A stretch of 64,000 nucleotides of DNA from Streptomyces sp. A0642 (GTDB taxonomy: Bacteria > Actinomycetota > Actinomycetes > Streptomycetales > Streptomycetaceae), in contig NZ_SSBL01000002.1 of assembly GCF_004795105.1 (NCBI RefSeq), forward strand, positions 682,001 through 746,000, in the 5' to 3' direction. Below the pieces are notes generated by a model. It did no database searches, was not told the origin of the DNA, and worked only from the letters and a program-made list of their open reading frames with translations. Positions within the stretch are counted from its first letter, which is position 1. Every line of letters starts with the position of its first letter. A program made the translations under genes and the position numbers. Positions 53,156 to 63,671 of this stretch are shown here, piece after piece.

Positions 53156-53812
53156 TCAGTTGGTGACCACGACCACCGTCTTGGCGGCCTTGTCCTGGAG
53201 TCCCTGCTTGTAGGGCTTGTCCGTGAACATCAGCACGATGTTGATGAGCCACCACAGGCACGGGCAGCACAGCAGCGCGGGCACCCACAGCACCACGGCC
53301 CGCAGGAACGCGCTGCCGGTGTCCGGCACCCTGCCGTCGTTGAGCATCGCGACGCGCAGCTTCAGCAGCCGCTTGCCCAGGGTGCGGCCGTCCTTGTGCG
53401 TGAAGTACGTGTCGTACGCGACGTAGATCACCAGGGCGAGCAGCGACCACAGCAGCTGATGCCCGCTGTAGGTCTGGGCGAAGACGTCACCGACGTCGTC
53501 GTCGTTGTTGCTGTCCGACATGACCGCGCCGCCCCAGGGCAGCGAGATCAGGTACAGCGGGATCGAGATGATCAGGAAGTCGATCAGCCTTGCCAGGATC
53601 CGCTTGCCGGGCTCGGCGAGCGGCGGCATGCCCGCCAGCGGATCCGCCCCGCCGTACGGACCGCCGCCGTACGGACCGGGATCGTACGGCGGCGGGGGCG
53701 GCGCACTGCCGTAGGGCGAGCCCGAAGACGGCGGCGGCTGGGAGCCGGGCGGCTTCTTGGAGAACGGGTCGTCCTCGGGGGGCTGACCGGGCGTCGGCTG
53801 ATCGTTGCTCAT
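53156..53812 (-). CDS. RDD family membrane protein
   Basis: 218 residues. A Pro/Gly-rich N-terminus of about 75 residues precedes the RDD domain: the eponymous Arg-Asp pattern is in KRILARLIDFLIIS, and later TYFTHKDGRTLGKRLLKLRV. Three membrane helices follow. RDD proteins are membrane proteins of mostly unknown transport or assembly function. A second RDD gene lies directly upstream. Confidence 0.9.
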   Translation of the reverse strand: MSNDQPTPGQPPEDDPFSKKPPGSQPPPSSGSPYGSAPPPPPYDPGPYGGGPYGGADPLAGMPPLAEPGKRILARLIDFLIISIPLYLISLPWGGAVMSDSNNDDDVGDVFAQTYSGHQLLWSLLALVIYVAYDTYFTHKDGRTLGKRLLKLRVAMLNDGRVPDTGSAFLRAVVLWVPALLCCPCLWWLINIVLMFTDKPYKQGLQDKAAKTVVVVTN

Positions 53813-53948
53813 GGGGGCAGTGCACCGCGCCGCAGGGGCGCCCGCAACGGCTCAGGTGCGTTCGGGGGAACGGGATCCGTCCTACGGCCCTCACCCGAAG
53901 AGCCGTCAGCCGTGCGGGTCGCGCACCCGCCCGCTCGCCCGTCCTTCC

Positions 53949-55505
53949 TCAGCCGGCGACGAAGGTGCGGGCCGCCTTGTCGTGCCAGCACTGGCGCCAG
54001 GGCCGGTCGACCAGGCACCAGAGGACGTTGACCACACCGATCACCACGAGACCCAGCACCCCGTAGACCAGCCAGCGGCGCACGGCGGCCCCGAAGCCGG
54101 GCGTGTCGTGCGACTCGATGTCCCGGACGTCGAGGCCGCAGAGCTTCTTGCCGAGCGTACGGCCCCACTTCGCGGTCGGCAGCGCCTCCAGGAGGACGCC
54201 CAGCAGCAGGAAGACAGCGAGGACCGCGCCGCCCAGAGAGGCCGTGGTGGAGTCCAGCAGCCAGACCGTGACCGTCTCCCCCGACAGTCTGGCCGCGTCG
54301 ATCTTCTCGTTGATGTGGTCCGTCGCCTTGGCCGCGAGCGGCACGGCGACGGCGCCGACGAGGGCGCCGAGCACCACCGTGTCGATGAGGCGGGCGGCGA
54401 ACCGCTTGCCGAGCGCCGCCGGGCGGGCCGACGTCCTGGCCGCCGCGAGCTGCTGGAAGTGGTCGTCGACCGGGGGCTTCCAGGGCACGACGGGCTGGTC
54501 GGGCTGCTGGGACTGCTGGGGGAAGGCGGGGCGTTGCTGCTGCGCGGGCGCCTGGGGCTGCGGCCGGGCGGCCGGTTCGGGCCGGGCCAGCTGATGGACC
54601 TGCTGCGCCCAGGAGGCGGAGCCGCCGCCCGGGCCGGGCGTGAGCGGGCTGTTGAGCTCGGCGGGGGCGGGGGCCTGCGGGGCGGACGGCCGGGCGGCGT
54701 GCGGGGCGGCGGGCGCGGAGGACTGCGGCGCGGCCGGAGCGGTGCCGGGGGTGATCGCACGGATCGTCATCGTGCCGTCGGACGAGGGCTGCTGGGCCTC
54801 GCTCGGGCGGGACGCCTGGCCGCCGGGGCCGATGGCGCGGATGGTGACGGTGCCGTCGGAGGGCGGGGGCGGCGTGTCGCCCGAACGGCCGGGGCTGTCG
54901 GAGCCGCCGGAGCGGTCGGAGCGCCCTGTTCGCCCTGCGCGGTCGACCCGGATGGCGACGGTGTGTTCGGGGGCCTGCCCGCCGCCGTCCCGCATCCCCG
55001 GCAGGGCGCCGCGGGTCGGGTCGGCGGGGACGGGGCTGCGCGGGTCGGTGGCGGCGCGGTCGGCCGGGGCGGTGTCGGGGGAACCGGCCGCGGGCGTCCG
55101 CGGATCGGTTCCGGCGGGTCCGCCCTGCGGTTCGGGCTGCCCGTCCTCGGGCCCCCCGCCCCAGGAGACCCGCCGGTCGCGCTCGCCGCCGAAGCCGGTC
55201 TGCCGGGAGGCGTCGGCCTGCCAGGCGGTGGCGGGTTCAGGGCGGTTGCCCTCGTACGGCTCCTCGTCGAAGAACATCGGGCCGGTCTCGTCCACGGCGG
55301 CGGGGCCGGGTGCGGGGGCGTGCGGTGCGGCCTCCTCTCCCGCGGGCTCGGCGGGCAGGGGATCGCCCTGCTGCGGGGCGGGCCGGCTGGTGCCGGGCAC
55401 CCACGAGGCCCCGTTCCAGTACCGGACGTATCCGGGAATGGACGGGTCGGGGTAGTACCCCTGGCGGGGTCGGTCGTCACCGGGTGCCGGGGTTGGGGCG
55501 CTCAT
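53949..55505 (-). CDS. DUF2510-RDD family membrane protein
   Basis: 518 residues. DUF2510 is at the start (RQGYYPDPSIPGYVRYWNGASWVPG, residues 14-38). About 330 residues of Pro/Ala/Gly-rich disorder follow, with a TIRAIGPGG/TIRAITPG repeat. The RDD domain is C-terminal (LGKRFAARLIDTVVLGALVG, then TAKWGRTLGKKLCGLDVRD). The disordered part is exceptional in length. The ATG at 55505 is the natural DUF2510 start. Confidence 0.9.
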   Translation of the reverse strand: MSAPTPAPGDDRPRQGYYPDPSIPGYVRYWNGASWVPGTSRPAPQQGDPLPAEPAGEEAAPHAPAPGPAAVDETGPMFFDEEPYEGNRPEPATAWQADASRQTGFGGERDRRVSWGGGPEDGQPEPQGGPAGTDPRTPAAGSPDTAPADRAATDPRSPVPADPTRGALPGMRDGGGQAPEHTVAIRVDRAGRTGRSDRSGGSDSPGRSGDTPPPPSDGTVTIRAIGPGGQASRPSEAQQPSSDGTMTIRAITPGTAPAAPQSSAPAAPHAARPSAPQAPAPAELNSPLTPGPGGGSASWAQQVHQLARPEPAARPQPQAPAQQQRPAFPQQSQQPDQPVVPWKPPVDDHFQQLAAARTSARPAALGKRFAARLIDTVVLGALVGAVAVPLAAKATDHINEKIDAARLSGETVTVWLLDSTTASLGGAVLAVFLLLGVLLEALPTAKWGRTLGKKLCGLDVRDIESHDTPGFGAAVRRWLVYGVLGLVVIGVVNVLWCLVDRPWRQCWHDKAARTFVAG

Positions 55506-55593
55506 CACCGTGGTCCCGTATCTCTTCGAGGCGTTGGACCGGCCGGCAAGGGGGAACGGCCGGTCCTCATACAAGGGTCCACATCTACCAGAC

Positions 55594-55615
55594 ACCCGCC
55601 CGTCACCGGGCGGGT
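55594..55615. other. 9-bp perfect inverted repeat between RDD and SALP genes
   Basis: ACCCGCCCG/CGGGCGGGT around TCAC lies in the divergent promoter gap. It may be an operator or a leader hairpin for either gene. Confidence 0.45.
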
Positions 55616-55749
55616 CCTGGGGTTTGGGCCCCTTTCCGGTCACGCCGAAATATTTTTCCCGAAGTCGCGTAATGGATGGCGGGGAGGGCGCTCTCTCCCT
55701 GTGCGGGCGGTCGTGGGACCGGCCCACAGGTATCGAAAGGACGCACCTC

Positions 55750-56226
55750 ATGGACACCGTCGTGGAACGAGAGCTGGAGCTCAAGCTCGTCCTGTCGCCG
55801 GAGCGCAGCATCCCTGTGCCCGCCCGGCTCTCCTACCGGACCGAGGACCCGTACGCCGTGCACATCGCGTTCCACATCAGCTCCGACGCCCCCGTGCACT
55901 GGACGTTCGCGCGCGATCTGCTGGTCGAGGGGGTGTTCCGGCCGTGCGGGCACGGGGACGTGCGGATCTGGCCCACCAAGGTCGAGGGGCGCAGCGTGAT
56001 CTGTGTGGCGCTGACCTCGCCCGACGGCAACGCCCTGCTGGAGGTGCCGTCCGCTGCGGTCGCCGCGTGGGTGGAGCGGACGCTGCGGATCGTCGCGCCG
56101 GGCACGGAGTCCGAGCGGCTCGGCCTCGACGAGGCGCTGGCCGAGCTGCTCACGCCGCTGCCGGCCGACGACCTGTGGATGAGCGACCCGTGGCCGTCGG
56201 ACGAGTCGCAGGACGGAGAGGGTTGA
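55750..56226 (+). CDS. ssgG: SsgA-like sporulation/cell-division protein (SsgG-type)
   Basis: 158 residues. The SALP domain is clear: PVPARLSYRTEDPYAVHIAFH, then APVHWTFARDLLVEGVFRPCGHGDVRIWP, then ISCVAL-like VICVALTSPDGNALLEVPSAAV. These proteins occur only in morphologically complex actinomycetes and direct septum placement and wall remodelling in sporulating hyphae. The G type is proposed from position beside RDD and GlcD-like genes (SCO2924 neighbourhood, from memory). A start at 55750 gives the standard MDTVVERELELKL N-terminus. Confidence 0.85.
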   Translation: MDTVVERELELKLVLSPERSIPVPARLSYRTEDPYAVHIAFHISSDAPVHWTFARDLLVEGVFRPCGHGDVRIWPTKVEGRSVICVALTSPDGNALLEVPSAAVAAWVERTLRIVAPGTESERLGLDEALAELLTPLPADDLWMSDPWPSDESQDGEG

Positions 56227-56305
56227 GAGGGCGGCGCGGCCGGGCGCGCGGGCCGGGCGCCGGGGCGCGGACGGGGAGGGCCGGGGCGGGCCCGGGGCCG
56301 GGGTG

Positions 56306-57673
56306 TCAGAAGACCTTGCCGGGGTTGAGGAGGCCCAGCGGGTCGAAGGCCTGCTTGATGCCCCGGTGGAGTTCCACGCCCACTTCGCCGAGTTCCCGGG
56401 CCAGCCACTCCTTCTTGAGGACGCCGACGCCGTGTTCGCCGGTGATCGTGCCGCCGAGCCGGAGGCCGAGCGCCATGATCTCGTCGAAGGACTCGCGGGC
56501 GCGCCGGGACTCGTCCGCGTCGGTGTGGTCGAAGCAGACGACGGGGTGGGTGTTGCCGTCGCCGGCGTGGGCGCAGACCCCGATGGTGAGGTCGTACTTC
56601 TCGGCGACGGCCGCCGTGCCTTCGAGCATGGCCCCGAGCTGTGAGCGGGGTACGCAGACGTCGTCGATCATGGTGGCCGACTTGACGGTCTCCAGTGCGG
56701 GGAGCGACATCCGCCGGGCCTGGAGCAGCAGGTCGGATTCGGCGGCGTCCTCGGCGGGGACGACTTCGGTGGCTCCGGCGGCGGTGCAGAGTCCGGCGAC
56801 GGCGGCGAGGTCGGCGGCCGGGTCGGGGGTGTCGAAGGCGGCGAGCAGGAGCGCCTCCGTGGAGTCGGGAAGGCCCATGTTCGCCATCGCGTTGACGGCG
56901 CGGACGGTTGTCCGGTCCATCAGTTCGAGGAGTGACGGCGTGTGGCCGCGTTCCATGATGCGGCAGACGGCGTCGCAGGCGCTCGCGGCGCTGGGGAACT
57001 CGGCGGCGAGTACGAGCTGGCGCGGGGGCCGGGGCTTGAGCGCGAGCACGGCTTTGACGACGATGCCGAGGCTGCCTTCGGAGCCGACGAAGAGGCGGGT
57101 GAGGTCGTATCCGGCGACGCCCTTGGCGGTGCGGCGGCCGGTGGTGAGCAGGCGTCCGTCGGCGAGGACGACGTCGAGGCCCAGAACGTATTCGGCGGTG
57201 ACCCCGTACTTGACGCAGCACAGGCCGCCGGACGCGGTGCCGATGTTGCCGCCGATGGTGCACGTTTCCCAGCTGGAGGGGTCCGGCGGGTAGTACAGCC
57301 CGTACTCGTTGACCGCCCGGGACAGGACGGCGTTGACGACGCCCGGTTCCACCACGGCGATGCGGTCGACGGGACTGATCTCCAGGATCCGGTCCATCTT
57401 CACCAGGGAGAGCACGATGCAGCCGTCCGAGGCGTTGGCCGCGCCGGACAGGCCCGTGCGGGCGCCCTGGGGGACGACCGGGACGCGCAGCGCGGTGGCG
57501 GTCCGCATGATGTGCTGCACCTGCTCGACGGTGCGGGGCAGCGTGACGACGGCGGGGGCGCCCGCGTCGCAGAAGCTGGCCATGTCGTTGGCGTAGGAGG
57601 CGGTGATGTCCGGATCGGTGATCAGGGCCTCGGCCGGCAGGCCCGCGCGCAGGAGTGCGAGAAGATCGTCCAT
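56306..57673 (-). CDS. FAD-linked oxidase (GlcD/LDH type)
   Basis: 455 residues. FAD PP-loop VPVVPQGARTGLSGAANA, then the second FAD segment (TCTIGGNIGTASGG), and the C-terminal FAD-oxidase domain with HAGDGNTHP, GEHGVGVLKKEWL and the final LLNPGKVF. This is the D-lactate/glycolate dehydrogenase GlcD branch. No GlcE or GlcF gene is next to it, so the electron acceptor is unknown. D-2-hydroxy acids are the probable substrates. Confidence 0.93.
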   Translation of the reverse strand: MDDLLALLRAGLPAEALITDPDITASYANDMASFCDAGAPAVVTLPRTVEQVQHIMRTATALRVPVVPQGARTGLSGAANASDGCIVLSLVKMDRILEISPVDRIAVVEPGVVNAVLSRAVNEYGLYYPPDPSSWETCTIGGNIGTASGGLCCVKYGVTAEYVLGLDVVLADGRLLTTGRRTAKGVAGYDLTRLFVGSEGSLGIVVKAVLALKPRPPRQLVLAAEFPSAASACDAVCRIMERGHTPSLLELMDRTTVRAVNAMANMGLPDSTEALLLAAFDTPDPAADLAAVAGLCTAAGATEVVPAEDAAESDLLLQARRMSLPALETVKSATMIDDVCVPRSQLGAMLEGTAAVAEKYDLTIGVCAHAGDGNTHPVVCFDHTDADESRRARESFDEIMALGLRLGGTITGEHGVGVLKKEWLARELGEVGVELHRGIKQAFDPLGLLNPGKVF

Positions 57674-57770
57674 GATCCCAGACTGGCACCCGGGCCCATT
57701 GGTGTGAACCCGTGGGCGGCGGCGTTCGCAAGGCGCAGTGTGATCTTCGTACTGACGCAGAGTGATCGGC

Positions 57771-59528
57771 ATGGACGACACGTCACGGCAGACCCCGCCG
57801 GCCCCCGGGCCGGACCATGACCTCGATGCTCCCCGCGCACCCCACGAGTCCCCGCCCGGCCTCGCGTCCCTGGCCGAGCCACCGCCCGCCACGCTCCGCA
57901 CCTCCCTGCGCAGAGCCGCGTTCGGTGTGGTGGCGGGGGCGGTGCTGGTGACGGGTGCGGTGGTCGCGGTGCCCGACGACGACCAGGACGCGGCACCACC
58001 CCTGCCGGGCCCGGTCTCGCGGGCGATGAGCGCGACGGCCGCGGGCTCCCCCGTCTCGCTCCCCGATCTGACGGCGCTGATCGGGGACCGGCAGAAGTGG
58101 GTGGGCACGCATCCGTCGGACGCGCGGTCGTGGGCGGTGCTCGGGTCGGCGTACGTGGAGCGGGGGCGGCGGGCCTCCGACGCGGCGTACTACACCCGCG
58201 CCGAGCAGGCGCTGAAGCGGTCCCTGAACGTGCGGCCCGGTGAGCGCGGGAACGAGGCGGCCTGGGTGGGTCTCGCCTCGCTCGCCAACGCCCGGCACGA
58301 CTACGCGTCGGCGAAGAAGTGGGGCGAGACGGTCCGGGCCCGGCAGCCCGGGCAGTGGGCCGTGTACCCGGAGCTGATCGACGCGTACAACGGCCTGGGC
58401 GACTACAAGTCGGCGACCAAGGCGGTGGAGAAGTACGCGGCGCTGCGCTCCGGTGTGCCGTCGCTGGGGCTGACCGCGGAGATGTACCGGGACCGCGGGT
58501 GGCGTGAGGACGCGCTGGCCACCGCGCAGGACGCCGCGAACCGGGCGAAGACCCCGGCGGAGAAGGCCGCCTGTCTGTCCAGGCTGGGCGAGCTGGCCTG
58601 GGAGCGGGGTGAGCCGGAGGAGGCCGTGGCCCAGTACGGGGCCGCGCTGCGCACCGACCCCGCCCATCACCCGTCCCTCGCCGGCCGGGCGCGTGCGCTG
58701 GCGGCCCTCGGGCGCACGGACGAGGCCCAGCGCGACTACCAGGCGGCGCTGAAGAAGTCTCCGGACCCGGCCTACCTGCTGGAGCTGGGTGAGCTGTACG
58801 AGTCGCTCGGCCTGGACGGCGACTCGGCGGGCCAGTACACGAAGCTGCGCGAGGCCCTGGCCCGCGAGAAGGCGCGGGGCGTGGACGAGTCCCTGCTCCT
58901 GGGCCGCTTCGAGGCCGCTCACGGCGACGCGGCCGCGGCGGTGGAACTGCTGCGGGCGGAGTGGGACCGCGGCCACCACAGCGCGGCGGTGGCCGATGCG
59001 CTGGGCTGGGCGCTGCACCGCTCCGGCGATCCGGACGCGGCGCTCGAGTACGCCGAGCGGGCGGTCGACTCCGGTGGGCAGAACGCCTCGTTCGCGTACC
59101 ACCTCGGCATGGTCCAGCGAGCGCTGAAGGACTTCGGTCCGGCCCGCCGCCATCTGGAGGAGGCGCTGCGCACCAACCCGCAGTTCTCGCCGTTGGACGC
59201 GCCGCGGGCCCGGGAGGCGCTGGACGCGCTGGGGCAGCCCCCGGCGGGCGGTCCGCAGGACATGCGGCCGGCCGCGCCCCCCGCCCCGGAACCCTCGCAG
59301 GAGCCGTCACCGGGGGCCGGTCCCGAGGCCGGACCGGAGGCCGGTCCCGAGGCGCCCGACGCCCCGGCCGGGGAGCCCGCGCCGGCTCCCGGTGAGGCCG
59401 CGGGCCCGGCCCCGGCGGCCGGTCCGCCGGGGAAGCGGGCGAAGGCGGAAGCGCCGAAGGCCGTCGCGAACGCCGCCGCGCGCACCCCGGCGAAGCCGTC
59501 GGCCCCGCAGTCGCCGGCGGCCCGCTGA
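57771..59528 (+). CDS. Membrane-anchored tetratricopeptide repeat protein
   Basis: 585 residues. One membrane helix (AAFGVVAGAVLVTGAVVAV) lies near residue 60. From residue 100 to 470 there are about nine TPR units (SWAVLGSAYVERGRR, AAWVGLASLANARHDYASAKKW, LGELAWERGEPEEAVAQYGAAL). The last 110 residues are Pro/Ala/Gly-rich with the repeat GPEA. The bulk should lie outside the membrane and bind proteins. The ATG at 57771 or the GTG at 57762 could be the start. Similar proteins are found beside hppD in Streptomyces. Confidence 0.88.
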   Translation: MDDTSRQTPPAPGPDHDLDAPRAPHESPPGLASLAEPPPATLRTSLRRAAFGVVAGAVLVTGAVVAVPDDDQDAAPPLPGPVSRAMSATAAGSPVSLPDLTALIGDRQKWVGTHPSDARSWAVLGSAYVERGRRASDAAYYTRAEQALKRSLNVRPGERGNEAAWVGLASLANARHDYASAKKWGETVRARQPGQWAVYPELIDAYNGLGDYKSATKAVEKYAALRSGVPSLGLTAEMYRDRGWREDALATAQDAANRAKTPAEKAACLSRLGELAWERGEPEEAVAQYGAALRTDPAHHPSLAGRARALAALGRTDEAQRDYQAALKKSPDPAYLLELGELYESLGLDGDSAGQYTKLREALAREKARGVDESLLLGRFEAAHGDAAAAVELLRAEWDRGHHSAAVADALGWALHRSGDPDAALEYAERAVDSGGQNASFAYHLGMVQRALKDFGPARRHLEEALRTNPQFSPLDAPRAREALDALGQPPAGGPQDMRPAAPPAPEPSQEPSPGAGPEAGPEAGPEAPDAPAGEPAPAPGEAAGPAPAAGPPGKRAKAEAPKAVANAAARTPAKPSAPQSPAAR

Positions 59529-59547
59529 CGCCCCGTACCCGCACGGC

Positions 59548-59583
59548 GGAACGGGCGGGCCGGATGTCCGGCCCGCCCGTTCC
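59548..59583. terminator. 17-bp perfect bidirectional terminator
   Basis: The arm 59548-59564 pairs exactly with 59567-59583, between convergent TPR and hppD genes. Confidence 0.82.
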
Positions 59584-59598
59584 GTGCCCTCTTGCGGA

Positions 59599-60900
<1,302 letters not shown>

Positions 60901-60925
60901 TCACAGCGCCCCTCGGAGGCCGGCC

Positions 60926-61399
60926 GTGGCAATCGATCACCTGGACGGGCGGCTCATCGTGCTGCTGGCACGCGAGCCCCGGATCGGCGTCCTGGAGGCA
61001 TCGCGCCGGCTGGGCGTGGCACGCGGGACGGTGCAGGCGCGCCTCGACCGCCTTCAGTCGAACGGCGTCATCCGCGGCTTCGGTCCGGACGTGGACCCGG
61101 CGGCCCTCGGCTATCCGGTGACCGCCTTCGCGACGCTGGAGATCAAACAGGGCCAGGGCGCCGACGTCCGGGCCCACCTGGGCGGCGTACCGGAGGTACT
61201 GGAGCTGCACACGACCACCGGGCACGGCGACATGCTCTGCCGGCTGGTGGCCCGTTCCAACGCCGATCTCCAGCGGGTGATCGACCGCGTCGTCGGATTC
61301 GACGGCATCGTCCGGGCCTCCACGGCCATCGTCATGGAGAACCCCGTCCCCCTGCGCATCATCCCGCTCGTCGAACAGGCGGCGCGGGACACCGTCTGA
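60926..61399 (+). CDS. Lrp/AsnC-family regulator, probable regulator of hppD
   Basis: 157 residues. An N-terminal HTH (HLDGRLIVLLAREPRIGVLE, then ASRRLGVARGTVQARLDRLQ) is followed by a RAM domain (VTAFATLEIKQGQ, then VLELHTTTGHGDMLCRLVAR). The GTG at 60926 follows GGAGG. Diverging from hppD, it probably senses tyrosine or a breakdown product and controls that gene. Confidence 0.9.
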   Translation: MAIDHLDGRLIVLLAREPRIGVLEASRRLGVARGTVQARLDRLQSNGVIRGFGPDVDPAALGYPVTAFATLEIKQGQGADVRAHLGGVPEVLELHTTTGHGDMLCRLVARSNADLQRVIDRVVGFDGIVRASTAIVMENPVPLRIIPLVEQAARDTV

Positions 61400-61451
61400 G
61401 CCGGGACTTCCGCGAGCACCCCGAGTTGCAAAGAAAGCTTGCAAAGACCCG

Positions 61452-61480
61452 TTGCAAAGCTCCCTTTGCATCTCTATGGT
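61452..61480 (+). promoter_or_regulatory. Leaderless-type promoter with TTGCAAAG operator repeats
   Basis: TTGCAA (61452-61457) and TATGGT (61475-61480) are 17 bases apart, placing the transcript start at about the ATG at 61487. TTGCAAAG copies at about 61426, 61439 and 61452 and CTTTGCA at 61464-61470 form an operator cluster. Confidence 0.65.
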
Positions 61481-61486
61481 TGGGGC

Positions 61487-62095
61487 ATGCCAACGACGGA
61501 GCCCGACGACCGGGCCGGAACCACCGAGAACCCCAAGGTCCTCAGCATCGACGCCCGCACCCTGCGCGGACTCGCCCACCCCCTGCGCATCAGGCTGCTC
61601 AACGCCCTGCGGGAGTTCGGGCCCGCGACCGCGTCAGGCCTCGCCGACCGCCTCGGCGAGTCCAGCGGCGCGACCAGCTACCACCTGCGCCAGCTCGCCA
61701 CGTACGGGTTCGTCGAGGACGACCCGGCGCGCGGCAAGGGGCGCGAGCGCTGGTGGCGGGCCGTACACGCCGGCGCCGCCTTCGGCCCCGAGTTCATGAA
61801 CGACCCCGACCCCGAGGTCCGCGGCGCCATGGGGCTCGTCCTCCACGAGGTCGCGACGGTGCACGGGCAGGAGCTGAGCACCTGGCTCGGCACGATGCAC
61901 GAGTGGCCCCAGGAGTGGTACGCGGCCTCGGACCTCAGCGACTTCAAGGTGCGGCTCACCCCGGAACTCGCCACGGAGCTGTCCGACAAGATCCACGCCC
62001 TGGTCAACAGCTACCGCGGCCGCGTCCCCGAGGACACCGAGGGCTCCGCCGTCGTCCGCACCCATCTGCACATCTTCCCGCGCCCCACCGACTGA
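61487..62095 (+). CDS. ArsR-like helix-turn-helix regulator (HTH_20)
   Basis: 202 residues. The winged helix is LRGLAHPLRIRLLNALREFG, then ASGLADRLGESSGATSYHLRQLATYGFVEDDPARGKGRERWW. A helical C-terminal domain of about 110 residues follows (LVLHEVATVHGQELSTWLG, and WYAASDLSDFKVRLTPELA). The type is common upstream of MFS exporters. It should repress its own operon through the TTGCAAAG sites. There is no ribosome site before the ATG, consistent with a leaderless message. Confidence 0.9.
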   Translation: MPTTEPDDRAGTTENPKVLSIDARTLRGLAHPLRIRLLNALREFGPATASGLADRLGESSGATSYHLRQLATYGFVEDDPARGKGRERWWRAVHAGAAFGPEFMNDPDPEVRGAMGLVLHEVATVHGQELSTWLGTMHEWPQEWYAASDLSDFKVRLTPELATELSDKIHALVNSYRGRVPEDTEGSAVVRTHLHIFPRPTD

Positions 62096-62109
62096 AGGGA
62101 CCACCAGCC

Positions 62110-62313
62110 ATGCATCCCGAGACGCACCTTCAGCTCCACCGCATCCGCTCCGCCGAACTGCACGCCCAGGCAGACGAGTTCCGGTCGGCACGGCACTGCA
62201 CCACCCCGCACAAGGACCTGCGGACCCGGCTGGGCTGGACCATGGTCGAACTGGGCCTGCGCGTGATACCCGCCCACGCCGCCCTGCCGGTGCGCGCGCC
62301 CCGGACGGCGTAG
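62110..62313 (+). CDS. Small conserved protein between regulator and MFS gene
   Basis: 67 residues: an amphipathic first half (THLQLHRIRSAELHAQADEF) and a second half with LGWTMVELGLRVIPAHAAL. No family recognised; length and position recur beside MFS genes in Streptomyces. Preceded by AAGGGACC and 14 bases after the regulator stop, so it belongs to the operon. Confidence 0.7.
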   Translation: MHPETHLQLHRIRSAELHAQADEFRSARHCTTPHKDLRTRLGWTMVELGLRVIPAHAALPVRAPRTA

Positions 62314-62315
62314 GC

Positions 62316-63671
62316 GTGGGCGGGGGGACGAACACCAAGCCGGGGCGACTGCCGCTGATCGCGGTGCTCGCCGCCAACTCCATCTCGACAGCGGGCACTT
62401 CACTCACCCTGATCGGCGTCCCGTGGTTCGTCCTCGAAACCACCGGGAGCGCGGGCCGGGCCGGACTCGTCGCCTTCTGCGCGACCCTGCCGATCGTGCT
62501 CGCCGCCCTGATCGGCGGCCCCGTCATCGACCGGGCAGGCCGGCGGCGGGTCTCCGTCGTCTCCGACACGGTGTGCGGACTCGCCGTCGCCGCCGTCCCG
62601 TTGCTGTACTACGCCAACGCCCTCGCCTTCTGGATGCTCTGCGCCCTGATGGCCCTCAACGGGCTCTTCCACACCCCGGGCAACACCGCGCGCTACGTCC
62701 TCGTGCCCGACCTGGCCGAGCACGCGGGCACCACGCTCGCCCGTGCCGCGAGCCTCTTCGACGCGGTGTCGCGCGGGGCCCGGATGACCGGGGCGGCGCT
62801 GGCCGGCGTACTGATCGCGCTGGTCGGCGCGGAGACCGTGCTACTGCTGGACGCGGCGACGTTCCTGGTCTCAGCCGCGCTGATCGCGGCGGGGGTACGG
62901 GGCGTGCGCGCGGCCGAGCCGCTGAAGACCGCCGCGCCCGTCTCGCTGCGCACCTACCGGCGTGAACTGCGCGAGGGCTACGCCTACTTGTTCGGCAGCC
63001 GGCTGCTGCTGGGCATCGTGGTGATGGTCCTGTTCATGAACGGCACCGACCAGGGATGGAACGCCGTCCTCCTCCCGGTGCACGCCTCGGCCGAACTGGG
63101 CGGGGCGCGTGATCTCGGCCTGCTCACCGCGCTGTTCGGGGCGGGCGGACTGACCGGGGCCCTGCTGTACGGGGCGGTGGGGCACCGGTGCTCGCGGCGA
63201 GCCGTGTTCGCCGTGTGCGTCGTGCTGTGCGGGGCGCCGCGGTTCCTGGTCGCCGCCCTTACCGGTACGACCCTTCCCCTCGCCGCGACGATGGCGCTGA
63301 GCGGGATCGCCGGCGGCGTCCTGAACCCGATCCTGACGACGGTGATCTACGGCAGCGTGCCCGACGCGCTTCGCAGCCGGGTCTCCGGCGCGATCACCGC
63401 GGGCTGCGAGCTGGCCATGCCGGTGGGCGGCCTGGCGGCCGGCCTGCTGGTGGAGAGCGCGGGCGCGTCGGGGGCGCTGCTGGCGATGGGAGCGGTCTAC
63501 CTGATCGCGACCCTGGGCCCGGTGGTGTTCCCGGCCTGGCGGGCGATGGACGACCCGCCGGCCGGTGAGCCCGACGGTCGTGTGGCGGACCCGGCCGGTG
63601 TCAGCAGCCCGGGATCTTCCCCCCGTGGTCCAGCGCCCGCAGCGAGTCCACCGCGCCCTTCAGAGTCGTGA
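62316..63671 (+). CDS. MFS exporter
   Basis: 451 residues, twelve membrane helices. The start (LIAVLAANSISTAGTSLTLI, then GVPWFVLETTGSAGRAGLVAF) is that of the macrolide/tetracycline-type drug efflux MFS (MFS_3). The motif GGPVIDRAGRRRVSVVSD marks loop 2-3. The last 40 residues are a Pro/Ser tail. The 3' end overlaps the convergent protease gene by 71 bases. GTG start 2 bases after the small gene. Probably exports a drug-like ligand sensed by the first gene. Confidence 0.88.
   Translation: MGGGTNTKPGRLPLIAVLAANSISTAGTSLTLIGVPWFVLETTGSAGRAGLVAFCATLPIVLAALIGGPVIDRAGRRRVSVVSDTVCGLAVAAVPLLYYANALAFWMLCALMALNGLFHTPGNTARYVLVPDLAEHAGTTLARAASLFDAVSRGARMTGAALAGVLIALVGAETVLLLDAATFLVSAALIAAGVRGVRAAEPLKTAAPVSLRTYRRELREGYAYLFGSRLLLGIVVMVLFMNGTDQGWNAVLLPVHASAELGGARDLGLLTALFGAGGLTGALLYGAVGHRCSRRAVFAVCVVLCGAPRFLVAALTGTTLPLAATMALSGIAGGVLNPILTTVIYGSVPDALRSRVSGAITAGCELAMPVGGLAAGLLVESAGASGALLAMGAVYLIATLGPVVFPAWRAMDDPPAGEPDGRVADPAGVSSPGSSPRGPAPAASPPRPSES

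Noticed and set aside
53805..57293. A 1162-codon open frame on the plus strand
   Set aside because: It runs antisense through an RDD gene and an oxidase gene, and its Gly/Arg-rich composition is typical of GC-rich shadow frames.
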